From NCBI GenBank assembly GCA_030524745.1, contig JAUNGC010000003.1:1-64000 (forward strand): 64,000 nt of DNA, given 5' to 3'. Below the pieces are notes generated by a model that was not told the origin of the DNA, did no database searches, and saw only the letters and a list, made by a program, of their open reading frames with translations. This DNA comes from Eubacteriales bacterium (lineage in GTDB: Bacteria > Bacillota > Clostridia > Lachnospirales > Lachnospiraceae). This document shows positions 16,326 through 24,763 of the stretch, piece by piece (within the stretch, counting starts at the first letter, position 1; every line of letters begins with the position of its first letter). A program made the translations under genes and the position numbers.

Positions 16326-17765
16326 ATGAATTACTCCATTGTGTTTTATATTATCGGCTGGATCTTAAACATTGAAGCCGCATTCATGATTCTTCCCTGC
16401 GTTACCGCGCTCATTTATCAGGAAAGGAGCGGCTGGGCTTTTGTCATTACGATCGCGGCATGTCTTTGTATCGGCATTCCGCTGACTGTCAAAAAGCCGA
16501 GCAACCGGGTATTTTATCTGCGGGAAGGTTTTGTTTCGACTGCATTAAGCTGGATCGTATTAAGCTGTGTGGGCGCGCTGCCTTTTTTGATCTCCGGTTC
16601 CATCTCAAACCCTGTGGACGCAGTTTTTGAAACGGTTTCCGGATTTACCACGACCGGCGCCAGCATTCTTGCCGATGTGGAAGCGCTTCCTTACTGCATG
16701 CTGTTCTGGCGCAGCTTCACCCATTGGATCGGCGGTATGGGCGTGCTTGTCTTTCTGCTGATTCTGCTGCCCATGACGGGCGGCAGCCATATGAACCTGA
16801 TGAAAGCGGAAAGCCCCGGTCCCTCTGTCAGCCGCCTGCTTCCCAAAGTGTCTTCCACCGCCAGAATTTTGTATCAGATCTATATTTTTATGACGCTGGT
16901 GGAAATTGCGCTCCTGCTTCTGGGCGGCATGCCGCTGTTTGACTCCATCACCCTTTCCTTCGGTACGGCGGGTACCGGCGGTTTCGGAATCAAAAACGAC
17001 AGCATTGCCGGCTACACCGTTTATCAGCAGGTCGTCATCACGATTTTCATGATTTTGTTCGGCGTCAATTTTAACGTTTATTTTTTTATACTTTTCAAAA
17101 AATTCCGCCAGGCTTTTGCCAGCGAGGAAGTGCGCGCGTACCTGATCATTATACTCGTTTCCACGCTGATAATTACGTTCAATGCGCGCGGTCTGTTTCA
17201 CGGATTCGGTGAAGCTTTCCAGCAGGCCGCGTTTCAGGTCGGTTCCATCATCACCACGACCGGATATGCGACTACGGATTTTAACCTCTGGCCGCAGACC
17301 TCCCGCACGGTTCTGGTTTTGTTAATGTTTATCGGCGCCTGCGCCAGTTCCACCGGCGGCGGCATGAAAGTATCCCGCTTTCTGATTCTGTTTAAAACGG
17401 TTGTTAAGGAACTGCGCATGCTGCTTCATCCCAGAAGCATCAAAAAAGTCCGGATCGACGATAAACCGGTGGAACATGAAGTGGTCCGTTCCACAAATGT
17501 TTTTGTTTTCACCTATATCCTGATTTTTGCAGCGTCCATGCTTCTGCTCACCTTCGACAATCTGGATCTGACCACCACCTTTACGGCTGTCGCCGCCACC
17601 TTAAACAACATCGGCCCCGGGCTGGAACTGGTCGGTCCCACGGGAAATTTTTCCATCTTTTCAAACGGCTCTAAGCTGGTCATGATCTTTGACATGCTGG
17701 CCGGAAGGCTGGAACTGTTCCCTCTGCTTCTTCTGTTCATGAAGAGCACCTGGAAGAAATTTTAA
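16326..17765 (+). CDS. trkH: Trk potassium uptake membrane subunit TrkH
   Basis: Ion-translocating subunit of the Trk system, 479 residues with about ten membrane helices arranged as four M1-P-M2 repeats. Selectivity-loop sequences are visible, for example SGFTTTGASI at about 110, FGTAGTGGFGIKN at about 218, and TTTGYATTDFN near 310; TLNNIGPGLELVGPTGNF marks the fourth loop. Ribosome site GGAAGGG. It shares the trkA transcript and is followed by a strong terminator. Confidence 0.95.
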   Translation: MNYSIVFYIIGWILNIEAAFMILPCVTALIYQERSGWAFVITIAACLCIGIPLTVKKPSNRVFYLREGFVSTALSWIVLSCVGALPFLISGSISNPVDAVFETVSGFTTTGASILADVEALPYCMLFWRSFTHWIGGMGVLVFLLILLPMTGGSHMNLMKAESPGPSVSRLLPKVSSTARILYQIYIFMTLVEIALLLLGGMPLFDSITLSFGTAGTGGFGIKNDSIAGYTVYQQVVITIFMILFGVNFNVYFFILFKKFRQAFASEEVRAYLIIILVSTLIITFNARGLFHGFGEAFQQAAFQVGSIITTTGYATTDFNLWPQTSRTVLVLLMFIGACASSTGGGMKVSRFLILFKTVVKELRMLLHPRSIKKVRIDDKPVEHEVVRSTNVFVFTYILIFAASMLLLTFDNLDLTTTFTAVAATLNNIGPGLELVGPTGNFSIFSNGSKLVMIFDMLAGRLELFPLLLLFMKSTWKKF

Positions 17766-17824
17766 AAAGCTGATTCGTAAGCGCTTTGTGCCGCTGCGTT
17801 TGATTCTGTCAAAGTATAGAATAA

Positions 17825-17869
17825 GGGACTTCTGCAAAGAAAAGTATATTTGCAGAAGTCCCCTTTTTT
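17825..17869 (+). terminator. terminator after trkH
   Basis: Stem GGGACTTCTGCA/TGCAGAAGTCCC followed by six T. It lies between convergent trkH and the ABC exporter gene. Confidence 0.85.
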
Positions 17870-17874
17870 GATGA

Positions 17875-19725
17875 TTAATCCAATTCTTTCTTTCCCGTGT
17901 ACAGTTCGTAGTATCTGCCCTTCATCGCCAGCAGTTCATCGTGATCGCCTCTTTCAATGATTTCCCCGTTTTCCAGCACCATAATCGCATTCGCGTTACG
18001 GACCGTGGAAAGCCGGTGCGCAATCACAAGCGTTGTGCGCTGCGCCATCAGCCGATCCATGCCGTGTTCAATATGGCGTTCGGTTCTCGTATCGACAGAA
18101 GAAGTCGCCTCGTCCAGAATCAGAACCGGCGCTTTGGAAATTGCAGCCCGGGCGATATTCAAAAGCTGTCTCTGTCCCTGGCTCAGATTTGCGCCGTCCC
18201 CTTCAATCATCGTATCATAGCCGTCTTCCAGCCGTTTGATGAAATGGTCCGCGCTCGCCAGCTTCGCCGCTTCCACCACTTCTTCGTCCGTGGCGTCCAG
18301 CCTTCCGTACCGGATATTCTCCCGGATCGTTCCCGTAAACAAATGCGTATCCTGGAGCACCATGGCGATATTTTTACGCAGGCTGTCCCGCCGGATCTGC
18401 CGGATATCGACGCCGTCAATCGTGATGCTTCCTTCGTCGATATCGTAAAAACGATTAATCAGATTGGTGATCGTCGTTTTCCCCGCGCCGGTGGAACCGA
18501 CGAGGGCGATTTTCTGTCCCGGCTTCGCATAGAGGGAAATATGCTTTAAAATCGTCTTATCCGGATTATAGCCAAAGGTCACATCCTTCAAAATCACATG
18601 TCCCTGACAGGAATTGAGTTCCACCGCATCCGGCCCGTCTTCCGCTTCCGGCTCTTCATCCATGATCTTAAATACCCGTTCCGCTCCGGCAAGCGCCGAA
18701 AAGATCGTATTCATCTGCATGGACAATTCGTTGATCGGTCTGGAAAACTGGCGGGAATAGTTCACAAATACCGTCAGGCCGCCGATGTCAAATCCCCGCA
18801 GCACGCAGAGAATGCCGCCGATCATCGCCGTCAGGGAGTAACTGACCTGGCTCAGATTTCCCATTACGGGGCCCATGATGCCGCCGAAAAACTGGGCAAA
18901 AATCTGCTTATCCCGCAAATCATAGTTTAAATATTCAAATTCCTCCTGAGCGATCTCCTCATGGCAGAATACCTTGACCACTTTTTGGCCTGTCACCGTC
19001 TCTTCCACATAGCCGTTTAAGGTTCCGATGGCCGCCTGCTGGGCCTGATAATATTTCCGGCTTCTTGCCGCCACAAAACCTGCCGCTTTCAGCATGAGCG
19101 GTACCATGACCACGGTGATGATGGTCAGCCAGACGTTCGTATACAGCATCAGACAGAAGGTCCCCACCACATTGATCGTACTGGAAATAATCTGTATCAC
19201 CGTATTATTGAGCATGTCGCCCACCGCGTCCAAGTCATTGGTAAAACGGCTCATGATATCGCCGTTGTTATTCGTATCATAAAAACGCACCGGGAGTTTT
19301 TGAAGCCTGTGAAATAAATCGTTTCTGATCCGCTCCAGCGCTCCCTGTGAAATGGTAATCATAATTCTCTGCTGCAGGTACTGGGCCAGAATGCCCACTG
19401 CATAAACCGCCGCCATGGTCAGCAGAGAAGCGAGAAGCTTCTGTGCGCTGCCGCCTTTCTCCGTAAGGCCATTGATAATAGGGCGCAGCATATAGGAGCC
19501 TGCCAATGACGACACCGTTCCGACCACTACGCAAAACAGAACAAAGAGCAGTTTCGGCGTATCCGCATTCAGATAGAACAGCAGACGTTTTACGGCTTCC
19601 TTCGTATTCTCCGGTTTTTTCACCGCCATACCTTCTCTGCCCGGCCCATGTTTGGGGCCGTCCGCTCCGGCAACAGGTTTGCGGGCATATTTTTTTATCA
19701 GTCGTTCTCTTCTTGCCTCATCCAT
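17875..19725 (-). CDS. ABC exporter half-transporter, catalytically complete partner
   Basis: Membrane domain with six helices (about 45-330) fused to an ATPase, 616 residues. The ATPase has Walker A GSTGAGKTT, signature LSQGQRQ and Walker B LILDEATSS with the catalytic Glu intact. An extra basic N-terminal extension of about 45 residues precedes the first helix. Its start overlaps the stop of the partner gene by one base (TAATG), so the pair is co-translated as a heterodimer, similar to BmrCD-type multidrug exporters. MarR control upstream suggests export of drugs or toxic metabolites; the real substrate is unknown. Confidence 0.92.
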   Translation of the reverse strand: MDEARRERLIKKYARKPVAGADGPKHGPGREGMAVKKPENTKEAVKRLLFYLNADTPKLLFVLFCVVVGTVSSLAGSYMLRPIINGLTEKGGSAQKLLASLLTMAAVYAVGILAQYLQQRIMITISQGALERIRNDLFHRLQKLPVRFYDTNNNGDIMSRFTNDLDAVGDMLNNTVIQIISSTINVVGTFCLMLYTNVWLTIITVVMVPLMLKAAGFVAARSRKYYQAQQAAIGTLNGYVEETVTGQKVVKVFCHEEIAQEEFEYLNYDLRDKQIFAQFFGGIMGPVMGNLSQVSYSLTAMIGGILCVLRGFDIGGLTVFVNYSRQFSRPINELSMQMNTIFSALAGAERVFKIMDEEPEAEDGPDAVELNSCQGHVILKDVTFGYNPDKTILKHISLYAKPGQKIALVGSTGAGKTTITNLINRFYDIDEGSITIDGVDIRQIRRDSLRKNIAMVLQDTHLFTGTIRENIRYGRLDATDEEVVEAAKLASADHFIKRLEDGYDTMIEGDGANLSQGQRQLLNIARAAISKAPVLILDEATSSVDTRTERHIEHGMDRLMAQRTTLVIAHRLSTVRNANAIMVLENGEIIERGDHDELLAMKGRYYELYTGKKELD

Positions 19726-21458
19726 TATGCCAGCACCTCCTCTTTCATCTGGGAATCATAGATTTCCCGGTAAGCAGAGCAGCCTTCCATCAAATCCCCG
19801 TGTCTGCCATGACCCACGATTTTACCTTCGTCCAGCACCACAATCTGATCCGCTTCCATGACAGAAGTAATCCGCTGCGCGATGATCAGCTTCGTCGTTT
19901 CTTTTAAGGTAGTGGAAAACGCTTCCCTGATTTTGCTCTCCGTCGCCGTGTCCACTGCGCTCGTGGAGTCGTCAAGAATCAGGATTTTGGGTTTTTTCAA
20001 AAGCGCTCTTGCAATACACAGACGCTGTTTCTGACCGCCTGACACATTTACGCCGCCCTGTCCCAGTTCCGTCTCATATCCATCCGTCAGATTCTGCACA
20101 AAAGGATCCGCCTGCGCCTCTTTGGCCGCCGCCAGCACTTCCTCTTGCGTAGCATTTTCATCTCCCCAATGGAGATTTTCCAGAATGGTTCCGGAAAACA
20201 GCACATTTTTCTGCAGCACCATGCCCACGCCGCTGCGCAGATTTTTCAGGGAATAATCCCTCACGTCGACGCCGTCCACAAGAACTTTTCCTTCATCCAC
20301 ATCATAGAGACGGGGAATCATGGAAACGAGCGTCGTCTTGCCGCAGCCGGTGGACCCGATAATTCCTACGGTCTGCCCGGCTTCAATCGTCAGATTGATA
20401 TTGTCGAGCACTTTCTCCTCGCTGTTTTTATAATAGCGGAAAGACACATTCTGAAATTCGATTTTTCCTCTTTTTACGGGAAGTTCTGCATGCGCCGCCC
20501 CTTCATCCGTCAATTCCACCTGCGTATCCAGCACTTCATTGATACGCCTTGCGCTGGCAACCGCGCGGGAACTTTGCAAAAGCACCATGGCCAGCATCAT
20601 CAGAGACATCAGCACCTGCGTCACATACGTGGTAAACGCGGTCAGATTTCCCACCTGCATGCTTCCGTCCAAAATCTGGTTGCCGCCAAACCATACGACC
20701 AGAAGCGTCGTCAAATTCATGAAAAACATCATCAGCGGCATCTGCAAAATCACCACTTTAAACGCCCGCAGGCTGGATTCCTTCAGATTCTTATTGGATT
20801 GTGCGAACTGTTCCTCTTCATGATCTTCGCGCACAAAGGACTTGATGACACGCACATTGGTCAGCACTTCCTGAATATTGGAATTGAGCGCGTCCAGCTT
20901 GACCTGCATCGCCGTAAAACGCGGGAACGCGATCCGCATCACCACGCCGATCGTTACCACCATAACCGGCAGAATGACCAGAAAAATCATTGCCAGATTC
21001 CGGTTCATCAGAAAAGCCATAATGATCGCGCCCACCAGCATGCCCGGCGCCCGCAGAAGCATCCGCAGTCCCATCATGATCACATTCTGCACCTGCGTGA
21101 TATCGTTGGTCAGCCTTGTTACCAGCGAGCCTGTGGAAAACTGATCGATATTTGCAAAAGAAAAGGTCTGTACCTTCCGGAATACATCCCGTCTCAGATC
21201 CGCGCCGAAACTGATCGCAGCTTTGGATGAAAACCATGCGCCCAGAATACCGCCCGCCATCATGATAAAGGCCGTCGCAATCATGACCAGTCCTTTTTGC
21301 ACAATGTATGCCACATCATGATTCGCCGCGCCGACATTGATGATATCCGCCATAAAGGAAGGAAGCAAAACTTCCCCGACCACCTCCGTCAGCATCATGA
21401 TCGGCCCCAGAATAAAGGCATACAGATAGGGCCTTATATACTTCATATAGCGCTTCAT
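19725..21458 (-). CDS. ABC exporter half-transporter, degenerate-site partner
   Basis: 577 residues: six-helix membrane domain (about 15-310) and ATPase. Walker A GSTGCGKTT, signature VSGGQKQ, but Walker B reads LILDDSTSAVD, with Asp in place of the catalytic Glu. This asymmetry is typical of heterodimeric exporters in which one ATP site is inactive. Ribosome site AGGAGGAG. It follows marR after 13 bases and precedes the complete partner by a one-base overlap. Confidence 0.92.
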   Translation of the reverse strand: MKRYMKYIRPYLYAFILGPIMMLTEVVGEVLLPSFMADIINVGAANHDVAYIVQKGLVMIATAFIMMAGGILGAWFSSKAAISFGADLRRDVFRKVQTFSFANIDQFSTGSLVTRLTNDITQVQNVIMMGLRMLLRAPGMLVGAIIMAFLMNRNLAMIFLVILPVMVVTIGVVMRIAFPRFTAMQVKLDALNSNIQEVLTNVRVIKSFVREDHEEEQFAQSNKNLKESSLRAFKVVILQMPLMMFFMNLTTLLVVWFGGNQILDGSMQVGNLTAFTTYVTQVLMSLMMLAMVLLQSSRAVASARRINEVLDTQVELTDEGAAHAELPVKRGKIEFQNVSFRYYKNSEEKVLDNINLTIEAGQTVGIIGSTGCGKTTLVSMIPRLYDVDEGKVLVDGVDVRDYSLKNLRSGVGMVLQKNVLFSGTILENLHWGDENATQEEVLAAAKEAQADPFVQNLTDGYETELGQGGVNVSGGQKQRLCIARALLKKPKILILDDSTSAVDTATESKIREAFSTTLKETTKLIIAQRITSVMEADQIVVLDEGKIVGHGRHGDLMEGCSAYREIYDSQMKEEVLA

Positions 21459-21471
21459 ATTTCTCCTCCTT

Positions 21472-21957
21472 TTATGTTTCGTTCAGATTTTTATAAATGC
21501 GCTCCAGAAAACGATCCATCAGTTCCATCTCCTCCTCCGAAAAGCCCTGAAACATCCTGCGTTCCACTTCCCGGAACATGACCTCGCTTTTCCGGATCAC
21601 CTGTTCTCCCTTCGGCGTGATCGTCACCTGATGAACCCGGTTATCGCTTTCATCCGTCTCCCGGCGGATATAACCGCCCTTTTCCAGCTTCTTGATGGAA
21701 ACGGCGACCGCAGCAGGCGAAATTTCGAGATGCTGCGCAATCTCCACCTGAGAGCAGTTGGGCAGACGGTTCAGATGCATCAGCAGCCGGTGCTGGCTTC
21801 TGTACACGCCGGTATCCCTCACCTGGCGCTCAATGCTCCTCTTAAACGCGCTGTCCGCCCTTCTGAACTTCACGGACAGATCATGCTCTATAAAAGCAGG
21901 ACCTTCCGGCGTTCCGGTTCTATGATGATCCGCTCCTGATTCTTTTATCCTTCTCAT
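21472..21957 (-). CDS. MarR-family transcription regulator
   Basis: 161 residues. Winged helix at about 55-125: YRSQHRLLMHLNRLPNCSQVEIAQHLEISPAAVAVSIKKLEKGGYI, then the wing RRETDESDNRVHQVTITPKG. The first about 35 residues are an unusual extension. First gene of the exporter operon, and a 14-base palindrome lies between its promoter and start, so autorepression relieved by a small molecule is likely. The ribosome site (GGAG, 12 bases before ATG) is distant. Confidence 0.9.
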   Translation of the reverse strand: MRRIKESGADHHRTGTPEGPAFIEHDLSVKFRRADSAFKRSIERQVRDTGVYRSQHRLLMHLNRLPNCSQVEIAQHLEISPAAVAVSIKKLEKGGYIRRETDESDNRVHQVTITPKGEQVIRKSEVMFREVERRMFQGFSEEEMELMDRFLERIYKNLNET

Positions 21958-21988
21958 CTACTTATACGCTCCTGCGCCTCCATAAAAT

Positions 21989-22002
21989 TAATTAGTTAAT
22001 TA
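21989..22002. promoter_or_regulatory. palindromic MarR operator candidate
   Basis: TAATTA-GT-TAATTA, perfect apart from the two central bases, placed just downstream of the marR -10 box where bound repressor would block transcription. Confidence 0.6.
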
Positions 22003-22013
22003 TTTACTGGTTA

Positions 22014-22042
22014 AGTATATGGCTTTTCTGCAGCCTTGTCAA
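22014..22042 (-). promoter_or_regulatory. promoter of the marR-ABC operon
   Basis: Minus strand TTGACA, 17-base spacer, TATACT. Confidence 0.75.
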
Positions 22043-22109
22043 GCAGTTCACATTTTTTTAACAAACTCCTTCTGCAGCGGTTCGCAGGCCATCTCCAGGT
22101 GCGGAACCA

Positions 22110-22450
22110 GCGCGGCGATATGGTTCTGTCCCGGCATGCTTTCCGCGGCCTGCTGTGCCTGCCCGCCTGCATCCCTTCGGGCGTATGGGTATTTGCAGCC
22201 ATGACTGATATTCCAAATGGAGAGATTCTCCAAAGTGTCAGACCATTCCTGACATTGAAGGCGGACTGTTTGAGCCGCGAAGCGGTGAGTTTCCGCATTC
22301 AATGTCAGTTTGGAATGGGATGGCGCTTTGGACAGAATCTCCCATCTGGAATATCGGAATGGCGAAAATACCCATACGCCCGGAGAGATGCAGGCGGGCA
22401 GGCACAGCAGGCCGCGGAAAGCATGCCGGGACAGAATCACTCCGCCGCGC
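22110..22450. repeat. long palindromic element, copy 1
   Basis: 341-bp imperfect palindrome between the divergent marR and ECF S-component promoters. Arms run from GCGCGGCG (22110) to CGCCGCGC (22450) and include TCTGTCCCGGCATGCTTTCC paired with its complement. A conserved left strand (22188-22213) and right strand (22349-22372) recur in the element at 41.7 kb. The centre is CATTGAA...TTCAATG enclosing a small GCCGC/GCGG hairpin. Reading frames through it are open in both directions only because of base bias. Confidence 0.85.
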
Positions 22451-22484
22451 AAACTGGCCTGTTTAAAAAAACGCAAAATGGCAC

Positions 22485-22512
22485 TTTCAATCATGCCACT
22501 TTTCCATATAAT
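22485..22512 (+). promoter_or_regulatory. promoter of the ECF S-component / kinase operon
   Basis: TTTCAA, 16-base spacer, TATAAT, 44 bases before the start codon; it lies outside the palindromic element. Confidence 0.65.
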
Positions 22513-22556
22513 AGGGAGTAACAAATGCAGACATGCAACGAAAAGGAGTACAGATT

Positions 22557-23150
22557 ATGAGAAACGAAAAAATACAAAAGTTGGTAATGACCGGCGTATT
22601 CGCCGCACTTTCCTATGTAGTGTTCACCTTTTTACAGTTTAAGATCATGCTTCCGGGCGGCGACGCCACTTCCATCCATCTGGGGAATGCCGTATGCGTG
22701 CTCGGCGCACTGATTCTGGGCGGTCCTCTGGGCGGCATCGGCGGCGCTCTCGGCATGACAATCGGTGATCTTCTGGATCCGATCTATGTCGTTTCCGCTC
22801 CCAAAACCTTCCTGTTAAAGCTTTGCATCGGCCTGATCACCGGACTGATCGCACACAGACTGGGACGCATCACACACAAAACCGATAAAAAAGAGATTGC
22901 CAAATGGGTCACCCTCGCGGCGATAGGCGGCTTGCTGTTCAACGTGATCTTTGATCCTCTTGTCGGCTACTACTACAAATTATATATTCTCGGCAAGCCT
23001 GCCGCAGAAGTGACGCTTGCCTGGAATATCGCTTCCACCAGCATCAACGCCGTCACTTCCACCATCGTATCCGTCGTCGTATACATGGCGCTGCTGCCGG
23101 CTCTGAAAAAGGCAGGATTCTTCTTCAAAATAGGAAAAGAAAAAGCATGA
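22557..23150 (+). CDS. ECF transporter S component, probably for vitamin B6
   Basis: Substrate-binding membrane subunit of an energy-coupling-factor transporter, about 197 residues from ATG 22557 (AAGGAG eight bases before). Six predicted helices; the S-component pattern is present (KLVMTGVFAALSYVVFTFLQF, a loop with PGGDATSIHLGN, then ALILGGPLGGIGGALGMTIGDLLDP). It overlaps the pyridoxamine kinase gene by four bases (ATGA), which supports import of a B6 vitamer, as proposed for PdxU-type components. Specificity is inferred from that context only. The ECF ATPases and T component are not in the window. Confidence 0.85.
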   Translation: MRNEKIQKLVMTGVFAALSYVVFTFLQFKIMLPGGDATSIHLGNAVCVLGALILGGPLGGIGGALGMTIGDLLDPIYVVSAPKTFLLKLCIGLITGLIAHRLGRITHKTDKKEIAKWVTLAAIGGLLFNVIFDPLVGYYYKLYILGKPAAEVTLAWNIASTSINAVTSTIVSVVVYMALLPALKKAGFFFKIGKEKA

Positions 23151-24010
23151 AATATCAGATTCCACCCAAAATTGCCGTAATCAACAGCCTGGCGGGCTAC
23201 GGACGCTGCTCTGTCACGGAAGCGCTGCCGATCATCAGCGCCATGAAAGCGCAGGCCTGTCCGGTTCCCACCGCCATATTTTCCAACCACACAGGATTTC
23301 CCACCCATTATGGGACGGATTTCACGCAGCATATGCGCGGTTATCTGTCCCAGTGGGATGCGCTGGATCTGGTGTTTGACGGCATTTACTGCGGCTTTCT
23401 GGGCAATCAGGAACAAATTCCCATCGTCGCAGATTTCATCCGCCGCCAGAAAGAAAAAGGCTGTTCCATAATTTTAGTGGATCCTGTCATGGGCGATCAT
23501 GGCAGGACATACCGGACGATCACCGCCGCCCATTGCGATGCGCTAAAGGAACTGGTCACCCTGGCCGATATCATCACCCCCAACATTACGGAAGCCTGTC
23601 TTCTTACCGGACTTCCCTGGCGGGAAAGCGGCTGGCAGGAACAGGAATTGATCCGGCTATGCGGCAAACTGCATGACCTGGGACCGAAAAAAATTGCCAT
23701 TACAGGCCTTCGCTGCCGGACGCCTGGGAACAGCGGCGGCAGTTTTATGAATTTTGTCTCCCAAACGCAGGACGATCATCCACTTCCTGAAACGACTTAT
23801 CATATCGCCCCGGTCGCCGGGCCTTCCCGGCATGGTACCGGAGATATATTCGCCTCCATAGTAGCGGCGGACGCGGTGAAAGGGTCTCCTTTTTCTGCTT
23901 CCGTAAAAAAAGCGGCCGATTTCATCAGCGCCTGCATCCGCGCATCGGAAGAACTTCAGATTCCGGAAACGGACGGCGTCTGCTTCGAGAATTTTCTGCA
24001 CACCTTATAA
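23147..24010 (+). CDS. pyridoxamine/pyridoxal kinase (PdxK/PdxY-like)
   Basis: Phosphorylates B6 vitamers at the 5' hydroxyl in the PLP salvage pathway. 287 residues of the ribokinase superfamily. Marks: AVINSLAGYGRCSVTEALP at the N-terminus, the substrate-loop phrase FSNHTGFPTH, DPVMGDHG in the middle, TPNITEACLLTG, and the anion-hole catalytic motif HGTGDIFASIV with Asp near residue 230. Co-translated with the S component, giving uptake plus trapping by phosphorylation. Thiamin-pathway kinases of the same fold are an alternative, but the FSNH motif favours the PdxY group. Confidence 0.88.
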   Translation: MKYQIPPKIAVINSLAGYGRCSVTEALPIISAMKAQACPVPTAIFSNHTGFPTHYGTDFTQHMRGYLSQWDALDLVFDGIYCGFLGNQEQIPIVADFIRRQKEKGCSIILVDPVMGDHGRTYRTITAAHCDALKELVTLADIITPNITEACLLTGLPWRESGWQEQELIRLCGKLHDLGPKKIAITGLRCRTPGNSGGSFMNFVSQTQDDHPLPETTYHIAPVAGPSRHGTGDIFASIVAADAVKGSPFSASVKKAADFISACIRASEELQIPETDGVCFENFLHTL

Positions 24011-24049
24011 GAAGGATGAGACAGCGTTTTTCTGTCTCATCCTTCTTCT
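24011..24049 (+). terminator. terminator between the B6 operon and kdpE
   Basis: Fourteen-base stem GAAGGATGAGACAG/CTGTCTCATCCTTC with a T-rich tail. It overlaps the last codons of the convergent response regulator gene. Confidence 0.8.
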
Positions 24050-24744
24050 TCTCCCACCATACGGTATCCGACCCCGATTTCCGTATGGATATACCGCGGC
24101 TCCGCGGGATTTTTTTCCAGCTTCCGGCGGATGTTCGCCATATTTACACGCAAAATCCGGTTATTGTCGTCCATATACGGCCCCCACACATGGGAGATGA
24201 TCGCGTCATAGGTCATCACCTGCCCGGCATTTCTGGCCAGCAGCGCCACGATCTTATACTCCACCTGCGTCAGATGCACTTCCGTTCCATCCACCCGGAC
24301 GTTTCTTTTTCCGAAATCGATCTGCAGCCCTCCCGTGGAAAAAATCTCTGAAGGAGCCCCCATGCCCGCCACAATTGCCCCGTGACGCATCGCCGTGCGG
24401 ATGCGGGCCATCAGTTCCGAAGACCCAAAGGGCTTTGTAATGTAATCGTCCGCGCCCATATCCAGCGCTTCCACCTTTTCCTTTTCTCCGCTCCGGGCTG
24501 AAATGACAAGAACCGGCATCATGGACCAGGTCCGCACATTTTTGATCACTTCCAGACCGTCCATATCCGGCAGGCCCAGATCCAGCAAAATCACATCCGG
24601 GCAAAGCGACGCCGCCAGCGTGATTCCCTCCTTCGCCGTCTTTGCCGTCACCGCCTTAAACTCCTGCGCCCGCAGGCTGGTGGCGATAAAATCACGGATG
24701 TTCTCTTCATCCTCTATAATCAGAATCGTCCCTTTTGTCTGCAT
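24037..24744 (-). CDS. kdpE: KdpE-like response regulator (OmpR family)
   Basis: 235 residues. Receiver domain about 5-118 with acidic pocket EDEEN and phospho-acceptor Asp55 (VILLDLGLPD), switch Ser and Lys105-region (ITKPFG). Winged-helix DNA-binding domain about 130-228, ending IHTEIGVGYRMVGEE, close to KdpE. It follows the sensor kinase gene after 19 bases. The kdpFABC pump is not seen, so the target may lie elsewhere or be the Trk genes nearby. Confidence 0.88.
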   Translation of the reverse strand: MQTKGTILIIEDEENIRDFIATSLRAQEFKAVTAKTAKEGITLAASLCPDVILLDLGLPDMDGLEVIKNVRTWSMMPVLVISARSGEKEKVEALDMGADDYITKPFGSSELMARIRTAMRHGAIVAGMGAPSEIFSTGGLQIDFGKRNVRVDGTEVHLTQVEYKIVALLARNAGQVMTYDAIISHVWGPYMDDNNRILRVNMANIRRKLEKNPAEPRYIHTEIGVGYRMVGEEEG

Positions 24745-24763
24745 ATGATACCTGTCTTTCTTT

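Noticed and set aside
22110-22450. Insertion sequence
   Set aside because: No transposase frame and no target-site duplication that I can see; a non-autonomous element remains possible and is reported as such.
22036-22524. Open frames on both strands through the first palindrome (about 160 residues)
   Set aside because: They mirror each other because the DNA is palindromic; no ribosome site or conserved protein.
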